Assembly (NCBI GenBank): GCA_012523895.1
Contig: JAAYSZ010000001.1
Location: forward strand, 1-42,483
Length of the DNA: 42,483 nt
From: Erysipelotrichaceae bacterium
Lineage (GTDB): Bacteria; Bacillota_I; Bacilli_A; Erysipelotrichales; Erysipelotrichaceae
Reading direction: 5' to 3'
The notes beneath the pieces are model-generated. The model was not told the DNA's origin and did not search any database. It was given only the letters and a program-made list of their open reading frames with translations. The position numbers and the translations under genes are program-made. Positions 7,686 to 15,981 of the stretch are shown in pieces. The first letter of the stretch is position 1. Every line of letters starts with the position of its first letter.

Positions 7686-8879
7686 CTAAAGCATTCCTGC
7701 AAATATACTTGCAAGGACTACTGACCCAATTGATACAGTCACAAACCCTGCAATTAACATATTAGGAAGCATTGCTTCATTAAGATAACTCTCTTCTACC
7801 TTATCTTTACCCAGTGCTCTAGCAACATCATTTGTAATAATCATATTAGGTGGGAAACCTAATAAACAGTTAAGACCTAATGCTATTGCATATGCTGGTG
7901 AATATCCAAATGCTTTTCCAACTGGAATAGATACTAATGCTAAACCAGTAACACCAAGAACTATTACAATTAATAATGGAACTACTAGTCCTTGTAACAT
8001 TTCAGGAGTTGCATTTCCTAATCCATTTAATGCAAGTACTAAGTTAATTATTGTAATAAATCCCATTGAATTTGCTTTGTTTACTGGTTTTGCATCTACA
8101 AACCCAAGCTCAGTACCTAATACACCCGCAACTAAACAAGCAATTGTTGCTGGAACAGTACCATTAGTAAGACCAGCTAACTTAATAGCCACAAATGCTA
8201 AAATACCAGTCTGTAACAAATAAGTACTATCAGTTCTAAATTTTTCAGGAACAAATGATTTAGAACCAGCTGGAGCTTTTCCATCTGATCCATCATCTAC
8301 CGCAAGAAGCTTTTTCTTTTCTTCATCACTAGCACCTCTAAATTTTTCAATTAAGCGTGTTCCTTCTTTTCTTAATGCAAGAGATGTAAGTGGATATCCC
8401 ACAAATCCTTGTGCAACAAGTACTAATGCTGCTAAAGTAGCTAAATCCGTAAGACCTTTTGCTTCTGCTGCTTTTGACATAATTATAGAAGCCATAATAC
8501 CACCAGCTAAAACAGGTGATGCAACTAAAGTTGCTTCTTTACCAATAATAGGTCCTCCTATTAACAAAATAACTGCTGTTAACCCAGCCATTGCTGCTAA
8601 AGCTAACACTACTGTCTTCCATGATGCAATTAATTGTTTAACACTAATGGAAGTCCCCATATTAACTAATATGAGATATGTTGCCAAAGACATTAGTGGC
8701 GAAGAAAACCCAGCAATCTCTGCAATTTCTTTTGGCCAAAAAGTCCAAAACCCCACTAAGAATATTACAGCTGCCACAAATAGTGATGGCACAAACGCAT
8801 TAGTTATTGTAGATATAAAATCACCAATCGCAAATGCCAAAATCATAAATAGAAAGGCCGTAATTAAATCCATTTCCAT
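7686..8879 (-). CDS. Multi-pass membrane carrier, possibly GltS/sodium-symporter-like
   Basis: A 397-residue protein with roughly ten to twelve hydrophobic segments split by one charged cytoplasmic loop (about residues 175-220, with REGTRLIEKFRG and EEKKKLL). Glycine-rich helices such as GGIMASIIMSKAAEAKGL and GLNCLLGFPPNMIITNDVAR recall the two inverted halves of sodium/glutamate symporters, but I could not assign the family with certainty. It ends 14 bases after the M20 amidohydrolase gene in the same direction. Transport of the amidohydrolase's substrate (an N-acyl amino acid or peptide) or product is therefore the obvious hypothesis. The start is supported by AGGAGGA eight bases upstream. 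Confidence 0.6.
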   Translation of the reverse strand: MEMDLITAFLFMILAFAIGDFISTITNAFVPSLFVAAVIFLVGFWTFWPKEIAEIAGFSSPLMSLATYLILVNMGTSISVKQLIASWKTVVLALAAMAGLTAVILLIGGPIIGKEATLVASPVLAGGIMASIIMSKAAEAKGLTDLATLAALVLVAQGFVGYPLTSLALRKEGTRLIEKFRGASDEEKKKLLAVDDGSDGKAPAGSKSFVPEKFRTDSTYLLQTGILAFVAIKLAGLTNGTVPATIACLVAGVLGTELGFVDAKPVNKANSMGFITIINLVLALNGLGNATPEMLQGLVVPLLIVIVLGVTGLALVSIPVGKAFGYSPAYAIALGLNCLLGFPPNMIITNDVARALGKDKVEESYLNEAMLPNMLIAGFVTVSIGSVVLASIFAGML

Positions 8880-8893
8880 AATCTATCCTCCTT

Positions 8894-10060
8894 TTAATTA
8901 TTCAAATATGCTAATGCATACTTAACAAAATATTCAACACCTAGTATAAATACATCCTCATTAATACAGAATTTCTCATTATGATGAGGATATTCATTTC
9001 CTTTTACAGCTGCACCTAGAAACATCATACATCCAGGAATCTCTCTTAAAAATCTTGAAAAATCCTCACTAGACATAAGTGTAGGGAAATGATTACTAAA
9101 ACCATCTCCAAGCATTTCTTCAAGAATTTTTTCTCCTAAACTACTAGCTTCTAAATCATTAATAGTCGCAGGTGAACCAGGATGATAATCTAATTCTATT
9201 TTACATCTTGTAGTAAGTGCTACTCCATTTAGAATCCTTCTCATCTTTTCTTCTAACCCATCTCTTACAACATTAGAAGTATTTCTAGTTGTACCTTTTA
9301 AATGAGCTGTTTCAGGTATAACATTATATGATTCACTTGTATTAAATGAAGCAACTGTAATAACACTAGTCTCTAAAGGATTGTTTTCTCTACTTACAAA
9401 TGTTTGTAATGCTGAAACAACCATAGAACCAGCTAACACAGGGTCAATAGCCTCACTAGGCATAGCACCATGACCACCCTTACCTGTAATATAAATATCA
9501 AATGTATCTGAAGAAGCCATCACAGGACCGCTTTTTAACTCAGCCTTAAATGAAGGAACATTAGCCATTACATGTAAACTAATAATCCTATAAATTCCCT
9601 TTGCAAGCTCCATGTTTTCTAGTACACATTTAGCACCGGAATGCGCAATATCTTCTTCTGCTGGTTGAAATATCAATCTAACTTCACCAGATAATTGATC
9701 TTTGATTTCATTTAATACCTTAGCAGTACCAAGCAAAATTGCCGCATGAGCATCATGACCACAAGCATGCATTACACCTTTAGTTTTTGATGCATATGAA
9801 AGACCTGTTTTTTCTTCTACTGGTAAAGCATCAATATCAGCTCTTATACCAAGAACCTTACCTTTTTTCTTTCCTTTAATAGATGCAATAACAGCTGTCT
9901 TACATCCTGTTTCATAAGGAATATTCATCTTATCAAGTTCTTCTTTAATTCTTTTTGAAGTATTAAACTCTTGCCAAGATAGTTCAGGATTTTCATGAAA
10001 GTATCGTCTTTGCTCAATTACATACTCTTCTACACCCTTAATTATTAAATCTAAATCCAT
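8894..10060 (-). CDS. M20-family (M20D) metal-dependent amidohydrolase
   Basis: A 388-residue protein with the M20D signatures: RADIDALPVEE near 73-83, MHACGHDAH near 98-105 (Cys100 and His102 as metal ligands), FQPAEE at 131-136, and GKGGHGAMP in the lid/dimerisation domain. Relatives remove acyl groups from N-acyl amino acids, N-acetyl-diaminopimelate, or hippurate- and auxin-type conjugates; the exact substrate cannot be read from sequence. There is no signal peptide, so it acts in the cytoplasm. It is followed after 13 bases by the membrane carrier gene and preceded by AAAGGGGG. No lysine-biosynthesis genes are nearby, so a catabolic role is favoured over diaminopimelate synthesis. Confidence 0.87.
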   Translation of the reverse strand: MDLDLIIKGVEEYVIEQRRYFHENPELSWQEFNTSKRIKEELDKMNIPYETGCKTAVIASIKGKKKGKVLGIRADIDALPVEEKTGLSYASKTKGVMHACGHDAHAAILLGTAKVLNEIKDQLSGEVRLIFQPAEEDIAHSGAKCVLENMELAKGIYRIISLHVMANVPSFKAELKSGPVMASSDTFDIYITGKGGHGAMPSEAIDPVLAGSMVVSALQTFVSRENNPLETSVITVASFNTSESYNVIPETAHLKGTTRNTSNVVRDGLEEKMRRILNGVALTTRCKIELDYHPGSPATINDLEASSLGEKILEEMLGDGFSNHFPTLMSSEDFSRFLREIPGCMMFLGAAVKGNEYPHHNEKFCINEDVFILGVEYFVKYALAYLNN

Positions 10061-10194
10061 ATACTACCCCCTTTAAAAAAATAATTACTATTATTATATT
10101 ATATTTTACATAGTTACTGAAACATTTTTTGAAAAAAAATAATTTTTTTACATTATTTTATCTAATTTTCATTATTTTCTTATTATTACATTTC

Positions 10195-10224
10195 TTGACA
10201 TATATCTTAATAAATGATTATATT
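10195..10224 (+). promoter_or_regulatory. Promoter of the metK riboswitch transcript
   Basis: A consensus TTGACA at 10195-10200 is followed after 18 bases by TATATT at 10219-10224. Transcription would begin near 10231, right at the 5' strand of riboswitch helix P1. The remainder of the 329-base gap (10061-10194) is A/T-rich sequence that presumably holds the minus-strand promoter of the amidohydrolase, but I cannot place that one with confidence. Confidence 0.7.
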
Positions 10225-10230
10225 AGATTT

Positions 10231-10320
10231 GTCTTTTATCAAGAATGAGTTAGAGGGTTAGCTCGATGATCTCATACCAACCTCTAGTAAGGTGGTAATG
10301 CTAACAACGATAAAGAAACA
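10231..10320 (+). promoter_or_regulatory. SAM-I (S-box) riboswitch
   Basis: The aptamer shows the S-box order: P1 strand CTTTTATC (10233-10240), ATCAAGA, P2 AATGAG with CTCAT, the conserved AGAGGG, a GATGA kink-turn element, CAACC opening P3, then the P4 region (GGTAATGCTAAC) and the closing P1 strand GATAAAG (10309-10315). It lies directly before metK, a classic S-box target. High S-adenosylmethionine would stabilise P1 and switch the gene off through the terminator at 10338-10361. Bases 10311-10323 can instead pair with 10336-10348 (12 of 13), forming an antiterminator that uses the P1 3' strand. Confidence 0.9.
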
Positions 10321-10337
10321 GCATATATAAAGTATTG

Positions 10338-10361
10338 CTCTTTCTTTAAAAAGAGTTTTTT
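10338..10361 (+). terminator. Riboswitch-controlled intrinsic terminator
   Basis: CTCTTT (10338-10343) pairs with AAAGAG (10350-10355), followed by six T residues. Its 5' strand overlaps the proposed antiterminator partner (10336-10348), as expected for an expression platform that turns off when SAM is bound. Confidence 0.85.
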
Positions 10362-10389
10362 ATTTGAAAAAGACAAAAGGAGGAGAAAT

Positions 10390-11490
10390 ATGAAAACAAA
10401 TTTTTTTACAAGCGAATCAGTTACAATAGGACATCCAGATAAAATATGCGATACAATTTCAGATACTATCTTAGATGCTGCCTTATCACAAGATCCAAAT
10501 TCACATATGGCTGTTGAAGCCACAATCAAAGATAATTTTATTCTTGTCTATGGAGAAGCAAACACAAAAGCAATAATAGATTATGAAAAAATAGCTAAAC
10601 AAGTATTAAAAGATATTGGTTATACAGAAGAATATGAAGTATTAGTAAAAGTTTCAAAACAATCTTCAGAAATAAATAATGCAGTTAATAATAATGATAT
10701 CTCTGCAGGAGATCAAGGAATCATGTTTGGTTATGCTACTAGCGATACTAAAGAATATATGCCATTACCAATACAACTTGCCCATAAACTTACTAAAAGA
10801 TTAGAAGATGTAAGAAGACAAGATAAAAACTCACCACTAAAACCAGATGGTAAATCTCAAGTAACTATTGAATATAAAAATAATAAAGTTAAAAGAATAG
10901 ATAATATAGTTATTTCAACTCAACACATTAAAGAAATAACTCAAGAAGATTTAAAAGATTATGTAATTAAAAATGTGATTGAACCTGTTGTAGATAATAA
11001 TTTAATTGATGAAAATACAAAATATATTATTAATCCTTCTGGAAGTTTTATCTTAGGAGGAAGTTTTGGAGATTCTGGAACTACAGGAAGAAAAATAGTA
11101 GTGGATACTTATGGTGGTGCAGGAAAAATTGGTGGAGGATGTTTTTCAAGTAAAGATCCTTCTAAAGTAGATAGAAGTGCAGCTTACTATGCAAGATATG
11201 TCGCAAAAAGTATTGTTGCTGCAGGTCTTTGTGAAACTATAGAAATTCAACTATCTTATGCAATAGGTTTATCTAAACCTTTATCTATAATGATTGATAC
11301 ATTTAATACAAATAAAATTAGTGAAGAAAAGATATTAGAAATAATAAATGATAACTTTGATTTTTCTGTTTCAAATATCATCAAAGAATTAGACTTAAAA
11401 AGACCAATTTATGCAAAAACCGCATCTTATGGTCACTTTGGAAGAAATGAATTTCCTTGGGAACAAATAAAAGTGCTATTATTAAAATAA
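10390..11490 (+). CDS. metK: S-adenosylmethionine synthetase, divergent
   Basis: A 366-residue MetK that makes S-adenosylmethionine from methionine and ATP. The three-domain fold is recognisable and the residues that match the E. coli active site are kept: H15 and D17 (GHPDK), E43, E56, Q91, D108 (AGDQG), K155, R234-K235 (TGRK), K255, K259 and D261 (KDPSKVDRS). Oddities: it is about 20 residues shorter than usual, with a shortened active-site loop before AGDQG. VTEGHPDK is VTIGHPDK, PTGRF is PSGSF, and GDxGLTGRK is GDSGTTGRK. It is very AT-rich. Riboswitch control and intact catalytic residues argue for a working enzyme; whether it is the only MetK in the genome is unknown. Confidence 0.93.
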   Translation: MKTNFFTSESVTIGHPDKICDTISDTILDAALSQDPNSHMAVEATIKDNFILVYGEANTKAIIDYEKIAKQVLKDIGYTEEYEVLVKVSKQSSEINNAVNNNDISAGDQGIMFGYATSDTKEYMPLPIQLAHKLTKRLEDVRRQDKNSPLKPDGKSQVTIEYKNNKVKRIDNIVISTQHIKEITQEDLKDYVIKNVIEPVVDNNLIDENTKYIINPSGSFILGGSFGDSGTTGRKIVVDTYGGAGKIGGGCFSSKDPSKVDRSAAYYARYVAKSIVAAGLCETIEIQLSYAIGLSKPLSIMIDTFNTNKISEEKILEIINDNFDFSVSNIIKELDLKRPIYAKTASYGHFGRNEFPWEQIKVLLLK

Positions 11491-11504
11491 CAGGAGGAAA
11501 AATC

Positions 11505-12122
11505 ATGAAAGTATTACTGATTAATGGAAGTCCACATCTAAATGGTTGTACATTTACAGCTCTAAATGAAGTTGCTACAGTATTAAATAATGAAGGAATA
11601 GAAACAGAATTACTACAAGTAGGAAATAAAGATATAAGAGGATGTATTTCATGTTTTAAATGTAGATCAAGTGGAGTATGTGTATTTGATGATGAAGTAA
11701 ATAAAATCGCAAAAAAGTTTGAAGAAGCTGACGGTTTAATTGTAGGATCACCAACATATTTTTCAGGTCCTAATGGAACATTAGTATCATTATTAGATAG
11801 ACTATTCTTTAGTACACAATTTAACAAATCAATGAAAGTTGGTGCTTGTGTAACTACTGCTAGAAGAGCAGGAAATACATCAACATTTGATCAATTAAAC
11901 AAATACTTCACTATCGCAAATATGCCTATCGTATCAAGTCAATATTGGAACTTAACATTTGGTTATACTGCAGAAGATACAAAACAAGACCTTGAAGGAA
12001 TGCAAACAATGAGAACCCTAGGTTTAAATATGGCATTTCTAATTAAAAGTATTCAATTAGGAAAAGAAAAATATGGTATTCCTGAAAGAGAAAAGAAAGT
12101 AAATACTAACTTTACAAAATAA
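11505..12122 (+). CDS. Flavodoxin-like NAD(P)H-dependent FMN reductase / iron-sulfur flavoprotein type
   Basis: A 205-residue protein. The flavodoxin-like fold begins with the FMN phosphate loop NGSPHLNGCTFTAL (residues ~7-20). The cysteine cluster CISCFKC follows near residues 47-53 with a further Cys nearby, and then the FMN-ring loop GSPTYFSGPNG near 81-91. This is the pattern of the NADPH-dependent FMN reductase family, including iron-sulfur flavoproteins of anaerobes; the cysteine spacing is consistent with, but does not prove, a cluster. The ATG at 11505 has AGGAGG nine bases upstream and lies 14 bases after the metK stop, so the gene probably shares the riboswitch-controlled transcript. 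The physiological electron acceptor is unknown. Confidence 0.82.
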   Translation: MKVLLINGSPHLNGCTFTALNEVATVLNNEGIETELLQVGNKDIRGCISCFKCRSSGVCVFDDEVNKIAKKFEEADGLIVGSPTYFSGPNGTLVSLLDRLFFSTQFNKSMKVGACVTTARRAGNTSTFDQLNKYFTIANMPIVSSQYWNLTFGYTAEDTKQDLEGMQTMRTLGLNMAFLIKSIQLGKEKYGIPEREKKVNTNFTK

Positions 12123-12162
12123 AATATAACTAAATATTTTGTTAATTTAAACAATATTATTA

Positions 12163-12200
12163 TTAAAGTGTGACTTCTATTATTAGTGTCATACTTTTTA
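12163..12200 (+). terminator. Probable terminator after metK/flavoprotein
   Basis: AAAGTGTGAC and GTCATACTTT can pair with one wobble or mismatch around a 13-base loop, and T residues follow. It ends the unit before the RpiR regulator. Confidence 0.65.
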
Positions 12201-12304
12201 ATGTCTTTCATAGTATTTTCAAGAGCTCTTTCCTAAAAAAAGGCCAAAGTTTGTTATAATATTAATATAATTTACACAGTATTAACAAATGAAAAGAGGC
12301 AATT

Positions 12305-13066
12305 ATGAATATACTTAAGCAAATGGTTATAAATATTGATAACTTTACTAGTACAGACAAAAAAATATATAAAGCTTTGCTTGAATTTCCTCAATTAATT
12401 GAACGAGATAGTATTGCTCAGCTAGCAAGTTATTTAAAAGTTTCTCCTTCTTCTATCATGAGATTCTGTCAAAAAGCTGGATATTCTGGATATAGTGAGT
12501 TTAAATTTGAATATCTTAAACAATTAAATGCCTTCAATGAATCAAAACAAAAAAAATCTATTTTAGAGTTTTTTCTATCCATTTACACTCAAACATTAGA
12601 AGAAATTGGAAACTTAGATGAAAACATATTCATTAATCTTTGTGAGGAAATTTATAATTCTAAAAACACAAGATGTGTTGGAAATGGAAAATCTTCTCTG
12701 CCTGGTGATAAATTAAAATTAAATTTAGCTCCTTATGGAAAAGAAATTATTTCTTTAAATGATGTATGTTTATATAGAGATTTACCTAAAATAATTCAAG
12801 ATGATGATTTGACTATATTTTTCTCAGTAACAGCTAGATCTATTGGTATATACGAATGTATTAAAGAATGTTACGAATTCAATAAAAAAAGTGTGCTAGT
12901 AACTTGTTTACCAGATAAAAAAATATTGAAGTATGTTAATAATGTAATTTATATTCCAAAAAAAGTTCAAAACAAATATTTAATTACAGATTCTCATGCA
13001 ATGATGATTATTTTTGTAGATTTACTATCAAATTACTATACTAATTTCATCACAAATCAATTATAG
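12305..13066 (+). CDS. MurR/RpiR-family transcriptional regulator (HTH_6 + SIS)
   Basis: A 253-residue regulator. Residues 1-75 are the RpiR-type winged helix (RDSIAQLASYLKVSPSSIMRF, then the hallmark CQKAGYSGYSEFK). Residues ~110-250 form a SIS sugar-phosphate-binding domain, with RCVGNGKSS as the phosphate loop. Such proteins sense phosphosugars and control their catabolic operons. It converges with, and shares a terminator with, the PTS/aldolase operon at 13221-17715, so that operon is the likely target. The paired TTGGAA sites in the operon's promoter (17792 and 17823) are candidate operators. The SIS loop differs from the usual GxGxS, so the ligand could be atypical. Confidence 0.87.
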   Translation: MNILKQMVINIDNFTSTDKKIYKALLEFPQLIERDSIAQLASYLKVSPSSIMRFCQKAGYSGYSEFKFEYLKQLNAFNESKQKKSILEFFLSIYTQTLEEIGNLDENIFINLCEEIYNSKNTRCVGNGKSSLPGDKLKLNLAPYGKEIISLNDVCLYRDLPKIIQDDDLTIFFSVTARSIGIYECIKECYEFNKKSVLVTCLPDKKILKYVNNVIYIPKKVQNKYLITDSHAMMIIFVDLLSNYYTNFITNQL

Positions 13067-13138
13067 TAACAAATATAATTAATCTTTAAAATTATTATTT
13101 ATATAAAAAAATAACATTTAGGGATATTTTATCAAATT

Positions 13139-13181
13139 AAAAAGAGATATTTTCCTATATAAGGCTTTATATCTCTTTTTT
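13139..13181. terminator. Bidirectional terminator between rpiR-type gene and PTS operon
   Basis: AAAAAGAGATAT (13139-13150) pairs with ATATCTCTTTTT (13169-13180) and has A-runs and T-runs on the two sides. It can serve both the plus-strand regulator and the minus-strand operon that meet here. Confidence 0.85.
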
Positions 13182-13220
13182 ATTGAAATATTAGTTAATA
13201 CAATTAATTAAAATTATATA

Positions 13221-14273
13221 TTATTCCCAAGTATGGACAGATACTCTAAACGTACCAGGTGTTGAAGCTAATTTGAATGCATCTTGAATTTCATCAAGCT
13301 TAAATCTCTTTTCAATCAGCTTATCTACTTTTACATGACCATTATCTAACATCTCCGCTGCTTCTTGAAAATCTGACCTATCTGATCCAACAACTCCAAT
13401 TAATTTATATCTCTTATAATGTAATGTATTTGTATCTATCTTTATTTCTGAAGGTGGATATTCTGCGGCAAAGTATAATAATCGTGTATCTAATTCAGCA
13501 ATAGATAAAGCTTGTTCATTAGCAGCTCCACTACCTACACAAATTATTATCGCATTAACACGTCCATCTTTTAAAATCTCTTTTAAATCTTCTTTAAAAG
13601 TTTCACTTTTCGGATTTAAAAATTCAGTAAAACCTAGTTCTTTTGCCACTTCAACTTTACTTTCAAAAAGTTCACTAATAATAACTCTGGCACCATATGC
13701 TCTTGCTACTTGAGCATTTAGTAATCCCATTGTACCTCCACCTATTATAACCACATTTTCTTCTGGCTTAATATCACCAATTTTAATACTTCTAATAGCT
13801 GTTGATAGCGGTTCAATAAATCCAGCTTCATCTGCAGGAATATCTGAAGTAAATTTAAACAAAAATTCTGATTTTGCAGTTTTATAAGTTGAAAATCCAA
13901 AAAAGCCAAAATATCCATCATCAGATTCTTTAAATGTTTCTCCTTTATATCTGCACGCATAATCATTTCCTTTTCTACAATCAGGACATACACCGCAAGA
14001 TTCAGTTAACATAATGCCAACCCTATCTCCTATCGAAAAATAATCTGAAACAGCTTTCCCCTTTTTTACAATGATTCCAGAATTTTCATGACCACCAGCC
14101 ATTGGTGTAGGCTGGTTTTTTCTTCTTCCTGACCAAAATTCATAATCAGTTGTACATATGTTACATGCTTCAATTTTTATCAAAACTTCATCATCTTTTA
14201 ATTCAGGTATTGTTCTTTCATGAATTTCTGCATTTTTTTCTTTTGTAATAACCGCAAATCTCATTTTTTCCAT
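13221..14273 (-). CDS. Zinc-dependent medium-chain dehydrogenase (polyol/sugar-phosphate type)
   Basis: A 350-residue MDR-family dehydrogenase. The catalytic zinc site is C40, H62-E63 (GGHENSG) and the later IEPLSTA glutamate. A structural zinc is bound by C93, C96, C99 and C107. The Rossmann fold carries GGGTMGLLNAQVA, and an acidic residue (ISELF) at the end of the second strand points to NAD(H) over NADP(H). Relatives are sorbitol, threonine and galactitol-1-phosphate dehydrogenases. As the last gene of a mannose-type PTS operon with a ketose-bisphosphate aldolase, it probably oxidises the imported sugar-alcohol phosphate to a ketose phosphate. The substrate is inferred from context only. 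Confidence 0.88.
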   Translation of the reverse strand: MEKMRFAVITKEKNAEIHERTIPELKDDEVLIKIEACNICTTDYEFWSGRRKNQPTPMAGGHENSGIIVKKGKAVSDYFSIGDRVGIMLTESCGVCPDCRKGNDYACRYKGETFKESDDGYFGFFGFSTYKTAKSEFLFKFTSDIPADEAGFIEPLSTAIRSIKIGDIKPEENVVIIGGGTMGLLNAQVARAYGARVIISELFESKVEVAKELGFTEFLNPKSETFKEDLKEILKDGRVNAIIICVGSGAANEQALSIAELDTRLLYFAAEYPPSEIKIDTNTLHYKRYKLIGVVGSDRSDFQEAAEMLDNGHVKVDKLIEKRFKLDEIQDAFKLASTPGTFRVSVHTWE

Positions 14274-14284
14274 ATAATCACCTA

Positions 14285-15118
14285 CTAACTCCTATTTTTA
14301 GTCCCACATAAATCAATCCATTTTAATGCAACGTTTTTATACTCTTCAACAATTTTTTCATACACCAAATAAGGTGACTTAGATAAATTTTCAATATTAT
14401 TCATTACTGCGTTTACAGATGACATATATAGTTCAGTTCCTATATTAATTTTTTGTATACCATTTTTACACATTTTTCTAATGCAATCTTCACCAGTGCC
14501 TGTAGCACCATGCAATACCAAAGGTATTTCAACTTTGCTAGCAATTTCATTTAATAATTCAAAATCAATTTCTGGCTCACCTTTATATAAACCATGCGCA
14601 TTTCCTATTGATACTGCTAAACAATCAACATTAGTTTCTTTAACAAATACAACCGCTTCTTCTGGTTTTGTAAAATTATCTTTACTATTTTTATCAATTT
14701 CTATCCCTATTCCTACATGACCTAATTCTGCTTCAACCTCTATGTCACTAGCATGTGCTATTTCAACAAACTCCTTAACTTGTTTGATATTTTCTTTTAA
14801 ATCTAATGTAGATCTATCAATCATTATTGCAGGAAACCTTTGATAAATTCCTTTTATAGAATCACTGAAATCTTTAGTATGATCTTTCATAATTGCTATC
14901 TTGGTCTTAGATTGTTTTGCACATTCATACACATAATCTAAAAATAATATATCTTCATTATTAGAGTTATATCCCGCTAAAAGTATTATAGGAGCATTTT
15001 CTTTTTCAGATGCTTCTATAGCCGCCTTACACATTAATTGATTTTCTACTGCAAAAGCAGGTACTGCATAATTGTTTTTCTTAGCATCATTCAATAATTC
15101 CATCAATTTGACAATCAT
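14285..15118 (-). CDS. Class II ketose-bisphosphate aldolase
   Basis: A 277-residue class II aldolase. The metal ligands H80 (DH), E131 (EAELGHVG), H175 (GNAHGLYKG) and H203 (LHGATGTG) are all present, as is the phosphate-binding loop at NIGTEL. The usual LDHG is KDHT and the usual MIDGS/MIDAS is MIDRS, so it is divergent from standard fructose-bisphosphate aldolases. Tagatose-, fructose- or a deoxy-sugar bisphosphate are all possible substrates. It sits between PTS IID and the dehydrogenase, with a 30-base gap upstream and an 11-base gap downstream. That fits a catabolic role splitting the phosphorylated sugar into two triose units. Confidence 0.88.
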   Translation of the reverse strand: MIVKLMELLNDAKKNNYAVPAFAVENQLMCKAAIEASEKENAPIILLAGYNSNNEDILFLDYVYECAKQSKTKIAIMKDHTKDFSDSIKGIYQRFPAIMIDRSTLDLKENIKQVKEFVEIAHASDIEVEAELGHVGIGIEIDKNSKDNFTKPEEAVVFVKETNVDCLAVSIGNAHGLYKGEPEIDFELLNEIASKVEIPLVLHGATGTGEDCIRKMCKNGIQKINIGTELYMSSVNAVMNNIENLSKSPYLVYEKIVEEYKNVALKWIDLCGTKNRS

Positions 15119-15148
15119 CTATAAATTCCTCTCTACGATAATATGTTA

Positions 15149-15979
15149 TTAAGCAAGAATTCCTGTGAAATTTCCAATTATACCAATAACAACTAATATT
15201 AATATGATTTTTACAGCAGAATATCCTTTTTTAAGCATTTGATAACATAGAAACGTAACTCCTAACGGTAATAATTTAGGAAGGATAGCATCAAATAATT
15301 GTGTCTGTAAATTAAATTCTACACCTGATGCTGTAAATGAAATACCACTATTAACATTTACATAACTTGCTATTAAAGCTCCCATTACAACACAACCTAA
15401 AATATTAACAGTAGATAATACTTTATTTAATAGTCCTCCTTCAATTAATTTCATAACTGCAACTCTACCTCTATTGTAGCTATACATAAATAATGGATAT
15501 GATATCCCCACACTAATAGCGGTAATAACAATTGCATAAATAATAGGTGCTGATGTTAAACCATTTAATGTTAAGTCTATAAATATTGCTAATACCATAG
15601 GCACAATAACACCTTGGAATAATGTATCTCCAACACCAGCAAGTGGTCCCATTAATGATGTTTTAACACTAGTTATTAATTCTCCACTTACTTCTTCTCC
15701 ATTTGCTTTTTGTTCTTCCATAGCAACAGCTAATCCATGACAAATAATTCCAATTTCTGGTTCTGTGTTAAAAAACTCTGTATGTCTTTTCATAGCTTCA
15801 GCACGTTCTTCAGGTCGATCTTTATATAACTCTTTAGTAATTGACACCATACAATGTGCAAAGCCAATTCCTTGCATTCTAACCCAGTTGTAGCATGTAT
15901 GTGACCATAAGGACCAATTTGCCCAGCATCTAAACAATGCTTTTTTACTCAATTTTACTTTATTCATATTATTTTCCAT
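15149..15979 (-). CDS. PTS mannose-family transporter, subunit IID
   Basis: A 276-residue IID subunit. The N-terminus KLSKKALFRCWANWSLWSH and the MQGIGFAHCM stretch are typical, followed by a cytoplasmic helical region (EPEIGIICHGLAVAMEEQ), the conserved SLMGPLAGVGDTLFQG, and several membrane segments to the C-terminus. With IIC it forms the membrane channel of mannose-type PTS transporters. The ATG overlaps nothing but lies two bases after the IIC stop, and its ribosome site lies in the last IIC codons, implying coupled translation. Confidence 0.93.
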   Translation of the reverse strand: MENNMNKVKLSKKALFRCWANWSLWSHTCYNWVRMQGIGFAHCMVSITKELYKDRPEERAEAMKRHTEFFNTEPEIGIICHGLAVAMEEQKANGEEVSGELITSVKTSLMGPLAGVGDTLFQGVIVPMVLAIFIDLTLNGLTSAPIIYAIVITAISVGISYPLFMYSYNRGRVAVMKLIEGGLLNKVLSTVNILGCVVMGALIASYVNVNSGISFTASGVEFNLQTQLFDAILPKLLPLGVTFLCYQMLKKGYSAVKIILILVVIGIIGNFTGILA

Positions 15980-15981
15980 AT

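Noticed and set aside
11381..11827. Minus-strand open frame across the metK/flavoprotein junction
   Set aside because: Both genes beneath it are clearly real on the plus strand and the frame has no recognisable domain or ribosome site.
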